DNA of 64,000 nucleotides from Deinococcus sp. LM3 (GCF_002017875.1 NZ_MUFV01000003.1:218001-282000); one strand, 5' to 3'; shown: positions 26,621-35,433, counted from the stretch's first letter. The notes: generated from the letters alone by a model not told the origin. Numbers and translations: made by a program.

Positions 26621-28495
26621 TCAGGAAAGGGCGTCCCCGGTCTGGGCGGCCGCCGCGTAGCCACGCGCCTGCAACTCGTACAGCTCCGCGTACCGCCCGC
26701 CGCGCGCGAGCAGCGCCTCGTGACTGCCGCTCTCAGTGATCTGCCCCCCTTCCAGCATCACGATGGTGTCCGCCAGCCGCACCGTCGAGAAGCGGTGCGA
26801 GATGATCAACGTGATCCGCCCCGCCGCCTCGGCCCGCAGCGCCTGGATGGTCTCGAATTCCGCCTGCGCGTCGAGCGCCGCCGTCGGCTCGTCGAACACC
26901 AGCACCGACGCGTCCCGGAAGTACAGCCGCGCCAGCGCCAGCCGCTGCCACTGCCCACCCGACAGCGGCCGCCCACCCTGGAACAGGCGGCCCAGCGGCG
27001 TGTCCAGCCCGGCCGGCAGGGAATCCACGAACTCCGCCCCGGCGCTCCCGAGGGCGCGGCGCACACCGGCGTCGTCACCCAGGCGTTCGCTCTCGGCCAG
27101 GGCGACGTTGTCACGGGCGGTCATCTGGTACTGCCCGAAATCCTGGAAGATGATGCTCATCTCGCGCTGCACGCTGCGCGGACTGAAGCGCGCGGCGTCC
27201 AGGCCGTTCAGCAGGATCTGCCCGCCGGTCGGCTGGAACAGCAGCGTCATCAGTTTCACGACCGTGGTCTTACCCGCGCCGTTCTCCCCGACGAGCGCCA
27301 GCGACTCGCCGCGCCGCACCGTGAAGTTCACGCCGCGCAGCACGTCCCGCTCCGTCAGCGGGTACCGGAACGACACGTCCCGGAACTCGATGGTGTCGAT
27401 GCGGCCCTCCCAGATGTCCCCCGCGTTCAGGTCCCGGCCCGGCAACTCCAGGAACGCGTACAGGTTGCGCATGTACAGCAGGTTCTGGTAGATGCCGCTC
27501 ACGCCGCTGAGCAGCCCGCTCACGGTCGCCTGCACCTGCGCGATGCCCAGCACGAACACACTGAAATCCCCCACGCTGATCTGCCCGGCCGCCGCGCGCC
27601 GCAGGATCAGGGCGCTCGCCAGTCCGATCAGCAGTGCCGAGAGCAGCGACGCCCCGAAACTCCACGCGGACCGCCGCCGCACCAGCGTCTCCAGCTGCGC
27701 GCGGAACCCCAGGTAGTACTCGCGCCAGCGGCGCAGCAGGTACGGCTCGAACCCGAACAGCCGCACCTCCTTGACCAGCGTGTCCGACGTCAGCAGGCTG
27801 CCCAGGTAGTTCTGCACGCGCGCGTCGTGCGTCTGGCGGCGCAGCATCCGGTAGCCTTCCACCCCGAAGCGGTTACTGATGATCACGCCCGGCACGCTCG
27901 CCAGGATCACCAGCGGCAGCACCCACGCGCCCAGCTGCGCCATGAGCGCCCCCACCGACCCCAGCGTGATGACGGCCCCCACCAGCGACACGAGTTGCGT
28001 GGCGACCCCCAGCGGCCGCGACCCGACCTCGCGGTATGCCTGTTGCAGCCGGTCGTACGTGTCGGCGTTCTCGAACGCCTCGACGCTCAGGGTGGTGGCC
28101 TTGTCCAGGATGCGGCGGCTGACCGTGTGTTGCAGGCTGTCGCCCAGCAGTTGCTGCGCGGCGCCCTGCACGGTGCTCAGCAGGCTGCCCAGGATCACCA
28201 GTCCCACCTGTGCGGCCAGCAGGCCCAGCAGCGTTCCGTACGTCACGTCGCCCTGCGCGGCGCGCGCCACGGCGTCCAGCAGGTACTTTCCGACGAGCAG
28301 GTTCGCGGCGGGCAGGGCGCTGCCCAGCAGGCTGGTCCCGGCGAACGTGAGGGCGTGGCGGGGGCTGGCCTGCCAGACCAGTCCAACAGTGGCGCGCAGG
28401 TCCCGCCACTGCTCGCGGCGGGTGGGGGGCGGATCGGTTGCCGGACTGGGCGGGCGGGCCGGGGAGGGGCGGCCGCCCTGGAAGGGTGCGTTCAT
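26621..28495 (-). CDS. ABC exporter, fused membrane and ATPase domains
   Basis: 624 residues: a Pro-rich N-terminal tail (about 30), a six-helix type IV exporter membrane domain (about 40-330) and an ATPase domain (about 370-605). The ATPase has Walker A GENGAGKTT, Q-loop FQDFGQYQ, signature LSGGQWQRLALARL, Walker B VLVFDEPTAALD and switch ISHRF. It probably works as a homodimer, since no partner gene adjoins. The substrate (lipid, peptide or drug) cannot be told. It stands alone between two intergenic gaps and ends before a strong terminator. Confidence 0.9.
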   Translation of the reverse strand: MNAPFQGGRPSPARPPSPATDPPPTRREQWRDLRATVGLVWQASPRHALTFAGTSLLGSALPAANLLVGKYLLDAVARAAQGDVTYGTLLGLLAAQVGLVILGSLLSTVQGAAQQLLGDSLQHTVSRRILDKATTLSVEAFENADTYDRLQQAYREVGSRPLGVATQLVSLVGAVITLGSVGALMAQLGAWVLPLVILASVPGVIISNRFGVEGYRMLRRQTHDARVQNYLGSLLTSDTLVKEVRLFGFEPYLLRRWREYYLGFRAQLETLVRRRSAWSFGASLLSALLIGLASALILRRAAAGQISVGDFSVFVLGIAQVQATVSGLLSGVSGIYQNLLYMRNLYAFLELPGRDLNAGDIWEGRIDTIEFRDVSFRYPLTERDVLRGVNFTVRRGESLALVGENGAGKTTVVKLMTLLFQPTGGQILLNGLDAARFSPRSVQREMSIIFQDFGQYQMTARDNVALAESERLGDDAGVRRALGSAGAEFVDSLPAGLDTPLGRLFQGGRPLSGGQWQRLALARLYFRDASVLVFDEPTAALDAQAEFETIQALRAEAAGRITLIISHRFSTVRLADTIVMLEGGQITESGSHEALLARGGRYAELYELQARGYAAAAQTGDALS

Positions 28496-28580
28496 CAGCG
28501 CCGAGTCTGCCGCAAGGGCGGGGAAGGGAAGGTGACCTGCGGAGGCCAGCTCTGATTATTTCTCTGTATATGATCGGGGC

Positions 28581-28607
28581 TTTTCAGGCTCTGTTTTTCA
28601 GGCTCTG
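28581..28607. repeat. Short direct repeat upstream of the ABC exporter
   Basis: TTTTCAGGCTCTG occurs twice, one base apart, about 90 bases upstream of the exporter start (minus-strand reading CAGAGCCTGAAAA). It could be a regulator site. The remainder of the 364-base gap 28496-28859 contains only the TetR operator region described next. Confidence 0.5.
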
Positions 28608-28834
28608 TCCAGCTCACCCTTCCTTTTCTGACCGTCCGCTTCCGCTCAGGCATGAGCTGGGGGTTCCCATTCCCGCACACTCACCTTCACGCCGCTTCCC
28701 CGCCCTGCCGGGGCTCCGGCTCAGGCAGGGCGGATACTGACCCGTGCCCGTCAGCACTCTTGGGTAGTGCAATGGACTGAAGAGGAGAGGGCGCCCTTAC
28801 ACTCCGCCTTTGTGAATGCCTCTCTCATCTACTA

Positions 28835-28850
28835 TACCGTCTGGACGGTA
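28835..28850. promoter_or_regulatory. TetR-type operator overlapping the tetR promoter
   Basis: TACCGTC-TG-GACGGTA is a perfect 7-bp inverted repeat with a 2-base centre, ending 9 bases before the tetR ATG. Two candidate -10 boxes touch it: TATACC at 28833 (with TTGTGA 17 bases upstream) and TACACT at 28849 (leaderless, 5 bases to the ATG). Binding here would block transcription of tetR and the two pumps. Confidence 0.7.
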
Positions 28851-28859
28851 CACTGACTT

Positions 28860-29423
28860 ATGACCAAGTCGATTCCACCACCAACCAACCGGGCGGGCGA
28901 TACCCGCGCCCTGCTCCTCTCCGCCGCCACCGTGATCATCCACCGCGACGGCGTCAACCACCTCACCCTTGACGCCGTCGCACGCGAAGCCGGCGTCAGC
29001 AAAGGCGGACTGCTCTACCACTACCCCAGCAAGCACCACCTGATCGTCGGCCTGCTCCAAGCCTACCTCGACGATTTCGAACACCGCATCGCGCAGCACA
29101 CGGCACGCGGCGCCTCCTACCCCCGCGCCTTCGTGCAGGCCACCCTCGAGGAGCTCCGGGACGAACGGGTCAAAGCATCGACCGCCGCACTCCTGGCCAT
29201 CGTCACCCACGAACCGGAGTTGTTGACCCGCTTCCGTCACGCGGCCGACGGGTGGCAGACGCAACTGGAGCAGAGTGGACTCGACCCCGCGCGCGCCACC
29301 GTAGCCCGGCTCGCCGTGGAAGGCCTGTACTTCGCCGAACTGATGGGCGCCGCCGTTCCACAGGGTGCGCTGCGAATCCAGATCGAGCAGGTACTGCTCG
29401 ATCTCACGTCGGATGTGACCTGA
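28860..29423 (+). CDS. TetR-family repressor of the SMR pump pair
   Basis: 187 residues. An N-terminal TetR helix-turn-helix spans about 15-60 (LTLDAVAREAGVSKGGLLYH, then the YPSKHHLI recognition-turn segment). The C-terminal part is the helical ligand and dimer domain. It is the first gene of a three-gene unit with two SMR transporters (12 and 34 bases apart), and a perfect palindrome sits in its own promoter. It likely senses a cationic toxin or guanidinium-like compound exported by the pumps; the ligand is inferred. Confidence 0.9.
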   Translation: MTKSIPPPTNRAGDTRALLLSAATVIIHRDGVNHLTLDAVAREAGVSKGGLLYHYPSKHHLIVGLLQAYLDDFEHRIAQHTARGASYPRAFVQATLEELRDERVKASTAALLAIVTHEPELLTRFRHAADGWQTQLEQSGLDPARATVARLAVEGLYFAELMGAAVPQGALRIQIEQVLLDLTSDVT

Positions 29424-29434
29424 GAGGAGGCTCT

Positions 29435-29749
29435 ATGGAATGGTTCTTTCTGATCGGCGCCGGACTGGCGGAAGTCGGGTTCACGACCTCAATGAAGTTG
29501 TCGCAGGGCTTCAAGAAACTGTGGCCGTCACTGGCATTCTTCGCACTGGCACCACTGAGCTTCTGGCTGCTGACCAGCGCCATGACGGTCATCCCCCTGG
29601 GGACCGCCTACGCCGTCTGGACCGGCATCGGCGCCGTGGGCACCGCACTCGTCGGCATCCTGTTCTTCCGCGAGTCGGCCAATCCGCTGCGACTGGGCCT
29701 GCTGGCCCTGCTGGTCGCGACCATCGTCGGATTGAAATTCGTGTCTTGA
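29435..29749 (+). CDS. Small multidrug resistance (SMR) efflux protein, subunit 1
   Basis: 104 residues and four membrane helices. The essential proton/substrate glutamate is E13 (GAGLAEVG). Other family features are IPLGTAYAVWTGIG in helix 3 and the closing GLKFVS. The ATG at 29435 has a GAGAGGAGG ribosome site; the frame is open further upstream inside tetR, but that part is out of frame with tetR coding and not SMR-like. It is paired with a second, similar SMR gene, as in YkkCD and EbrAB heterodimers. MKLSQGFKKLWPS resembles the Gdx/SugE branch, so guanidinium export is possible. Confidence 0.92.
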   Translation: MEWFFLIGAGLAEVGFTTSMKLSQGFKKLWPSLAFFALAPLSFWLLTSAMTVIPLGTAYAVWTGIGAVGTALVGILFFRESANPLRLGLLALLVATIVGLKFVS

Positions 29750-29783
29750 CCCGCCGCTCGTCGAAGCGGCTCCGGAGGTCGGT

Positions 29784-30128
29784 ATGGGCTGGATCTATGT
29801 ATTTCTGGCAGGGCTGTTCGAGATCGGATTCACGATCAGCTTGAAGCTGTCTCAGAACTTCTCCGTGTTGCTGCCGTCACTGACGTTCGTGGTCTGCGCC
29901 GCCGCGAGTTTCGGGCTGTTGACTCAGGCGATCAAATCCATTCCGCTGGGCACCGCCTACGCGATCTGGACGGGCATCGGCGCGTTCGGCACCGCACTGG
30001 CCGGCATCGCGCTGTTCGGCGAGAGTGCCAGCGCCCTGCGCTTAGGCCTGCTCGCGGTCCTGGTGGGTACGATCGTGGCTCTCAAATTCGCTTCGCCCGA
30101 GAAAACCCAGGCGAACCCGGAGGGCTGA
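29784..30128 (+). CDS. Small multidrug resistance (SMR) efflux protein, subunit 2
   Basis: 114 residues with four helices. The essential glutamate is E13 (LAGLFEIG), with IPLGTAYAIWTGIGAFGT in helix 3 and a short hydrophilic tail after LKFASP. A GGAGG ribosome site precedes the ATG, 34 bases after the stop of subunit 1. The tail is echoed by a 16-codon fragment at 30446-30493. It probably forms a heterodimer with subunit 1 in the inner membrane. Confidence 0.92.
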   Translation: MGWIYVFLAGLFEIGFTISLKLSQNFSVLLPSLTFVVCAAASFGLLTQAIKSIPLGTAYAIWTGIGAFGTALAGIALFGESASALRLGLLAVLVGTIVALKFASPEKTQANPEG

Positions 30129-30249
30129 CGGCCCCGTTCCAGTCGACCTCAGCGGACGGACGCTCCATGACGTTCTGCGCGGATGGATTGTGACTCGGCA
30201 GAACGACAGACAGGCGGGATGGACGTTCGATTGGGAGATACCCCGACCA

Positions 30250-30444
30250 TCACGCGCTGGATTTCAGCTGGTCGTAGCGGCTCATGAGCTTGAAGGCCTT
30301 GAGCTCCTGACCGTTGCTCAGGTGGTACAGGATCACGCTGCTGTTGCGGGTGGGGGTCTGGCTGGTCCGGGCGACGGTGATCACTTCACCGCCGCTGCGG
30401 GCCTGCCAGCGTGTGCCCACGCCGTAGCTTTCGGTCGGGGCCAC
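30250..30444 (-). CDS. Small hypothetical protein or gene remnant
   Basis: 64 codons from a GTG at 30444. The sequence (YGVGTRWQARSGGEVITV, then YHLSNGQELKAF and MSRYDQL) looks like a real small cytoplasmic protein or the C-terminal part of one. There is no ribosome site, and the frame stays open for another 130 codons upstream over an SMR fragment. A truncated gene is as likely as an intact one. Confidence 0.4.
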   Translation of the reverse strand: MAPTESYGVGTRWQARSGGEVITVARTSQTPTRNSSVILYHLSNGQELKAFKLMSRYDQLKSSA

Positions 30445-30445
30445 G

Positions 30446-30493
30446 GATGTGGTTCTCAAATTCGCCTCGCCCGCGCAGCCCCACGAGGCCTGA
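30446..30493 (+). pseudogene. Fragment of an SMR pump gene (last 16 codons)
   Basis: Reads DVVLKFASPAQPHEA-stop and aligns in DNA and protein with the end of SMR subunit 2 (IVALKFASPEKTQ...). Only the 3' end is present, directly abutting the small minus-strand frame. It is probably left by a duplication followed by deletion. Nothing recognisable lies in 30494-30649. Confidence 0.6.
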
Positions 30494-30649
30494 CCGCCAC
30501 CCTGGACTCGATCAGGCCCGAACACCTGGCATGTCAGGCGTCCAATCGCGGAGGGAGGCGATTCCACCAGTCTGGATGTCTCTCCCAAGCAGTCATATAC
30601 ATTCCAATAAAGTAACGGTGTCCATAACGGCCACTTCAGGCCCCGACAC

Positions 30650-31600
30650 TCAGAAGAACTCGACCTCACTGGCCACATCGTTGTCCTGCACGGCCACATA
30701 CCGGCGGGTCGTGTCCACCGACGCATGCCCCAGGAACAACCCCACCCGCGTGAAATCCCGCGTCGCCTGATACAACCGCGTGCCCGAATGTTTCCTGGCC
30801 GCGTGAAAGCCCCGCCACGCCTCACCAAGTCCGGCCGCACGGAACGCCTTGCGCATCCGGTACGTGGCCTGCGCGTACTTCCAGTCGAACAGCCGGCCGT
30901 CCGCGTCCAGCGGCGGCGCGGCGTTCAGAGCCTCCCGCACGCGGCGGCCCAGTGGCACGCGCCGCACCCGGCCCCCCTTCCCCCGCACGGTCAGGGACGC
31001 GCCGTGCACGTCGGCGGTCGTCAGCGCCAGCGCCTCGCTGACGCGCAGGCCCGCGTGCGCGCACAGCAGCATCAGGGCCGCGAGGCGCGCGTCACAGTGC
31101 GGGAGAACCTGATCGACCTCATGCAGGTACGGGGGGTTCTTCACGATGCCGGGCGTGGGATCCGGCGCGACGTGCGCGTCCTGGAACGGGTGGGCGTCGG
31201 TCGCGCCGGCCCAGCTGAGCGCGCGGTACAGGGCGCGCGCCCCGGCCACGTACTGCGCGGCCGTCGCGGCAGACAGCGGCCCGCTGCGGCCCCGGCCCTG
31301 GCTGGGACGGGTCTGCAGGTGCGCCACGTACCGGCCGCCATCACGCCGGCCCGGCCGCAGGACGGACACGCCCGTGCGCTCCGCCCAGCGGACGTAATCC
31401 TTGACGGCCAGGGCGTACGCTTCCAGGGTGCGGCGGCTGGTGCGCGCACCCTTGCGACTGGCGACCGTCATGTACGCGTGCGTGATCATGGTGAGCATGT
31501 CGTCGTCGTAGGTGCTGGCCGCCTCGACCGCCCGGACCCGCAGGGCGCGGTCGTCGAGGCCGCTGATGGTCACGGCGTTGCGCAGCTGGACGAGGGTCAT
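30650..31600 (-). CDS. Tyrosine recombinase / integrase
   Basis: 316 residues. A SAM-like core-binding domain spans about 35-140; the catalytic domain has all key residues: R186 (AGLRVSEAL), K208 (RGKGGRVRR), H266 and R269 (FHAARKHSGT), H292 (LGHAS) and Y301 (TTRRYVAV). It cuts and rejoins DNA at specific sites, as Xer proteins or phage/plasmid integrases do. The start is weak: no Shine-Dalgarno sequence, with the promoter about 55 bases upstream. It is flanked by an SMR fragment and a dead transposase, so it is probably a remnant integrase of a mobile island or a replicon resolvase. Confidence 0.9.
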   Translation of the reverse strand: MTLVQLRNAVTISGLDDRALRVRAVEAASTYDDDMLTMITHAYMTVASRKGARTSRRTLEAYALAVKDYVRWAERTGVSVLRPGRRDGGRYVAHLQTRPSQGRGRSGPLSAATAAQYVAGARALYRALSWAGATDAHPFQDAHVAPDPTPGIVKNPPYLHEVDQVLPHCDARLAALMLLCAHAGLRVSEALALTTADVHGASLTVRGKGGRVRRVPLGRRVREALNAAPPLDADGRLFDWKYAQATYRMRKAFRAAGLGEAWRGFHAARKHSGTRLYQATRDFTRVGLFLGHASVDTTRRYVAVQDNDVASEVEFF

Positions 31601-31654
31601 GCAGGCCGCCGGGCTGGGAAACGACCAGAAGTACGCAGGAGGGTCACGTCCGGC

Positions 31655-31684
31655 AGTGTAGCGGGCAGAATGCTACTTTTTCAA
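31655..31684 (-). promoter_or_regulatory. Candidate promoter of the recombinase gene
   Basis: On the minus strand TTGAAA and TACACT are 18 bases apart in an AT-rich patch 55-84 bases upstream of the recombinase start. Confidence 0.5.
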
Positions 31685-31858
31685 ACCAATTGACATTAGT
31701 GTGAAAACCTAGATTTAAAAACCGAGGCTCTACGGCCCTCGAATGCCTGCCAAATGGCCTTCCTGGGCCTCCTGCAGACTTCCCGGAAAAGGCCGTCTGA
31801 GACGTGATTTGCGGATGCACAGCACCAACACAGAGGTATCTGTGACCAACTGCGCTGC

Positions 31859-32655
31859 ATGAACCCTATCGAGCATTCCAGTGCCCAGGTCGATACGGAC
31901 GAACTGCTCCCGGTGCTCGCAGAGGCCGAAGGTCTCCTGAACTTCGTGGGTATTCGTCAGGTCCGCCTGATGGCATGGCTCCAGCACTGCGCCCTTTTGG
32001 CCAGAACAGCGCCCTGTGGACACTTGGCCGCTGGGCCTGCCGCATCCGTGTCAAATCCACCCTGATCCTCAGCACGCCAGACGGGCAGCGCCCCAACAAG
32101 ATCAGCGACGTGAGGCTCCAACCGAGGGGCTTCCACCATGTACGTCTGACCGGACGACAATTTGGACCGGTGGACGTCATTCTGGGTCGTCCATCAGACG
32201 ACCCAGAGCAATGACAGGGGGTGAGTAACGAGCCCACCAGCGTGGAAACCTTTGGCGAGTACAGCGAGCGCTTCCAGATCGAGGAAGGGTTCCTGAATGA
32301 GAAGAGCGGCCTGTTCGAGCTGGAAGCGTCCAAACTGCGGGATGCGAACAGCCTGGAACGGCTGGTCATGGTGATCTCGGTGGCAACGTTGCTACTAGTC
32401 TCCGAGGGGCTGGACGTGGTGGAACGTGGGGATCGACGACGCGTCGATCCCCACTGGCAGCGCGGACTGAGCGACCTGAAAATCGGGCATGAAGCGATGA
32501 GCTACGCGCTGAGTCGACGTCAGAGGTTCTTCAGAACCCTGAAATTGCGGGGCGGCCCGGACCCCGAGCCACCGAAACCCAGAAAGCGTGGCCAGCCGTC
32601 CTCGTTAGAGGCACTCAAAAATGGCTGGCACGTCAGTTTTCACTTTATCTCATAA
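31859..32655 (+). pseudogene. Decayed IS4-family transposase
   Basis: The C-terminal half is clear: IRVKSTL, RLTGRQFGPVDVILGRPS, then the IS4 Y-R-E-K signature in YSERFQIEEGFLNEK and a conserved Leu-rich tail ending in the RGGPDPEPPKPRKRG motif. An in-frame TGA at 32212-32214 replaces what should be a tryptophan codon. The more N-terminal piece (LLPVLAEAEGLLNFVG) is in another frame, so at least one frameshift is present too. No inverted ends were found. It is not functional. Confidence 0.8.
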
Positions 32656-32754
32656 AATCTGTCAGGCGGTCAGAGAGAGGCATACTGGTGCCAAATCTCT
32701 AAATAAGCTCTAATGCTGCGATTGCATAGCCGTCTAATTTGTCGTGGAGCAGTC

Positions 32755-33090
32755 TTATTTTCCATCGCTATTTACTTTTTCCATATAACTATCCCCAAAT
32801 TCTATTGCATATGTCATCTGACCATCCCTATATGCAGATTTAAATTGAAAATCACTTGAAATAATGCCATTTTTGTCCATTAGATCCAGCTTGCCACTTT
32901 TAGGGTTATATTTATATTTTCCCTCAGAGGTACTATTGGGGCCGGAATATGCGTATTCATTATTTTCTTTTACAATCAAGGTGAGGCCTCCATATCTCCA
33001 GGAGCCGATAATTTCCTTAGCCGTGGGTAGTGGACTGCCTGCACAACTTGACAAAATAAATATGGGGATTAAGAATCTAGCTGCCATCAT
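32755..33090 (-). CDS. Small lipoprotein on an AT-rich island
   Basis: 111 residues from the ATG at 33090 (GGAG 10 bases upstream; an ATG at 33111 is less likely). A short signal ends in the lipobox LSSC. The mature part (IIGSWRYGGLTLIVKENNEYAYSG, EGKYKYNPKSGKLDL) reads like a small lipocalin/META-type beta domain, but I cannot name the family. Base composition is far lower in G+C than all neighbours, and codon use differs, so recent transfer is likely. It sits between a dead transposase and a MITE-like element. Confidence 0.72.
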   Translation of the reverse strand: MMAARFLIPIFILSSCAGSPLPTAKEIIGSWRYGGLTLIVKENNEYAYSGPNSTSEGKYKYNPKSGKLDLMDKNGIISSDFQFKSAYRDGQMTYAIEFGDSYMEKVNSDGK

Positions 33091-33201
33091 TTTCTTTTCG
33101 GCTCCGTCCAATAGTAGACTTTGTACATATTACCGTATCCTTCTGGCCCACTTCTATCCTCATCTCTGAGCAGCTTCAGTACCGGACATCTTTGACTTGT
33201 C

Positions 33202-33454
33202 TGTGATTAGCGGGTATCATTTGTAAAGTCGGCACTAAATTTGCCGTCCAAGACGCTAGAAATGACCACCCATTAAAGGCAACTTGCCTTTTTAGCTAAA
33301 AACATAAGCGCGCTGGACGCGGTTTTTAGAAACAATAGTCTAGATTACAATCGGTATATTGGGGTACTATTCTTTGGATTTGCCTGAGATATTTTAGCGC
33401 TGGGACGTCAAATAGCACTTCTGGCGACTTGTCTAACTCCCCCCGCTAATCACA
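33202..33454. mobile_element. MITE-like 253-bp element with 13-bp inverted ends
   Basis: TGTGATTAGCGGG at the left is exactly inverted at the right (CCCGCTAATCACA). The interior is AT-rich, has no gene, and contains a small hairpin with a T-run (AAAGGC / GCCTTT, 33275-33293). GACTTGTCT stands just left of the left end and again at 33426, inside the right end. No clear target duplication was seen. From 33455 to 33750 nothing else is recognised. Confidence 0.5.
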
Positions 33455-33750
33455 CACTGTCCAGCATACAGGCCCATGTCCGAAAGATCCTCCCCTTCGG
33501 GCACCTCAGCAGATATCCTTGTTGATACGGGTAATGAGGTGCGAACTCCGCTCTACTCATGCCCTGTGGCGCAACTATTCGAGCTGCGAGACACTAATCT
33601 ATGTCCAGCAGTCTGAAAATCCGACAGCCGCGCCGACTGTCCATATCAAACAGCGACCCCCAGACTGGACAGCCATCCGGTCCGGGGAGTCGCGTGGCGG
33701 CGGATGGTGCCGGTACGTTCACCGGCCACCTTCGCCCACCTGCACAGTCC

Positions 33751-34521
33751 TCAGAAGGCGGGAACGACGGCGCCCTTGTAGGTGTTCAGGATGAAGGTGC
33801 GGGTGGCGGGGCTCCGCAGGGCCGCCACGAGTTTGAGGTAGTCGGGGTTCTTCAGCGTGGCGGGCTGAACGACCAGGCGGTTGGCGTAGGGACTGCTGGA
33901 GCCTTCCAGGGTCAGGGCGTCCCTGAGCGGGTTCAGCCCGGCGTCCAGGGCGTAGTTGGTGTTGATGATGGCGGCGTCCACGTCGGCCAGGACGCGGGGC
34001 AGTTGGGCCGCGTCGAGTTCGCGGAACTTGAGGCGTTTGACGTTGCTGGTGATGTCCAGGGTCGTGGCCGCCGTGCCGGCACCGGCCTTGAGGCGGATCA
34101 GGCCGGCGCGTTCCAGGAGTTTCAGGGCGCGGCCGCTGTTGCTGGGGTCGTTCGGAATGGCGATGGTCGCGCCGGTCTTCAGGTCACGCAGGGCCTTCAC
34201 GCGCCGGGAGTACAGGCCCATGGGTTCGACGTGAACGGCCGCGCCGGCCACGAGGCCCAGCGGGCGGTCCTTCTGGAACGCGGTGAGGTAGGGGGTGTGC
34301 TGGAAGAAGTTCACGTCGATGCTGCCGTCGGCCAGGGCGACGTTGGGCTGCACGTAGTCGTTGAATTCGCGGATGACCAGCGTGACGCCCTGCTTGGCCA
34401 GGATGGGTTTGACGAAGTTCAGGATGTCTGCGTGCGGGACGGGGCTCGCGCCGACTCGCAGGGTGCCGGCGGTGGCGGTCGTGGCGGCGAGCAGGGCGGA
34501 CAGGATCAGCAGGGTACGCAT
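33751..34521 (-). CDS. metQ: Methionine ABC transporter binding protein MetQ, copy 1
   Basis: A NlpA/MetQ-type receptor of 256 residues. The signal peptide ends near TATAGTLRVG with no lipobox Cys, unlike most MetQ. Family motifs: YVQPNVALADGSIDVNFFQH, GLYSRRVKALRDLK, IAIPNDPSNSGRALKLLERAGLI and the closing AVVPAF. It is last in a unit with metN, metI and a second, closely similar metQ. It should capture methionine in the periplasm. The 55-base gap to the second copy has its own ribosome site. Confidence 0.9.
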   Translation of the reverse strand: MRTLLILSALLAATTATAGTLRVGASPVPHADILNFVKPILAKQGVTLVIREFNDYVQPNVALADGSIDVNFFQHTPYLTAFQKDRPLGLVAGAAVHVEPMGLYSRRVKALRDLKTGATIAIPNDPSNSGRALKLLERAGLIRLKAGAGTAATTLDITSNVKRLKFRELDAAQLPRVLADVDAAIINTNYALDAGLNPLRDALTLEGSSSPYANRLVVQPATLKNPDYLKLVAALRSPATRTFILNTYKGAVVPAF

Positions 34522-34576
34522 GGTGGAACTCCTCGTGGGGGTAAAAGGGGGAGGTTTGGGGTGAGGGTCAGGCGGG

Positions 34577-35359
34577 TCAGAAGGCGGGGATGATGCTGCC
34601 GCCGTACTTCTTCAGCAGCCACGCTTTCGCCTCGGGGCTGGTGAGTGCCGCCGCGAGTTTCGCGAGGTCCGGGTTGTTCACCCTGTCGCGGGTGGTGGCC
34701 AGCACGTTCACGTACGGGCTGCTGCTTCCCTCGAGGAAGATGGCGTCCCGGTCGGGGTTCAGGCCGATTTCCAGGGCGTAGTTGGTGTTGACGATGGCGG
34801 CGTCCACGTCCGCGAGGCTGCGGGGCAGTTGCGCGGCGTCCAGTTCGCGCAACTTGAGGCGTTTGACGTTGCTGGTGATGTCGGTCACGGCGGCGCGGGC
34901 GCCCACGCCGGCCTTGAGACGGATCAGTCCGGCACGTTCCAGGAGCAGCAGGGCGCGGGCGCCGTTGCTGGGGTCGTTGGGAATGGCGACGGTGGCGCCC
35001 TGGCGCAGGTCGGTGACCTTCGTGACCCGGCGGGAGTACAGGCCCAGGGGGGGCAGGTAGATCCGGCGGACCGGCACGATGTTCAGCGGGCGGTTCTGCT
35101 GAAAGGCGTTCAGGTACGGGACGTGCTGGAACAGGTTGGCGTCCAGCGCGCCCTCTCCCAGGGCGACGTTGGGTTGCACGTAGTCGCTGAATTCCCGGAT
35201 GATCAGCGTGACACCCTGCTTTGCCAGCATGGGTTTGACGAAGGTGAGGAGTTCCCCGGCGGGAACGGGGGTGGCGCCCACGCGGAGGGTGCCGGCGGCG
35301 GCGGTGGAGGTGAGCAGCAGGGTACCGAGCAGGCCGGTCAGGGGGGCAGAGAATCGCAT
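34577..35359 (-). CDS. metQ: Methionine ABC transporter binding protein MetQ, copy 2
   Basis: 260 residues, highly similar throughout to copy 1 (YVQPNVALGEGALDANLFQH, IPNDPSNGARALLLLERAGLI). The signal peptide again lacks a lipobox. The ATG at 35359 has an AAGGAG ribosome site; the frame is open upstream through metI but that part is shadow. The two copies probably arose by tandem duplication and may differ in ligand (L- versus D-methionine or a sulfoxide), which is inference. Confidence 0.9.
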   Translation of the reverse strand: MRFSAPLTGLLGTLLLTSTAAAGTLRVGATPVPAGELLTFVKPMLAKQGVTLIIREFSDYVQPNVALGEGALDANLFQHVPYLNAFQQNRPLNIVPVRRIYLPPLGLYSRRVTKVTDLRQGATVAIPNDPSNGARALLLLERAGLIRLKAGVGARAAVTDITSNVKRLKLRELDAAQLPRSLADVDAAIVNTNYALEIGLNPDRDAIFLEGSSSPYVNVLATTRDRVNNPDLAKLAAALTSPEAKAWLLKKYGGSIIPAF

Positions 35360-35433
35360 GGAGGGACTCCTTGGGGATCTTTTGGTTGGGCTTGTGGTTG
35401 GGGGTCGTGTGGGACTGGAGCGGGGTCGGGCGG

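Noticed and set aside
31685..31730. An attachment site for the tyrosine recombinase in the AT-rich patch upstream
   Set aside because: No pair of matching core sequences was found in the window.
33519..33794. A 91-codon plus-strand frame
   Set aside because: No motif, no ribosome site, and it overlaps the end of metQ on the other strand.
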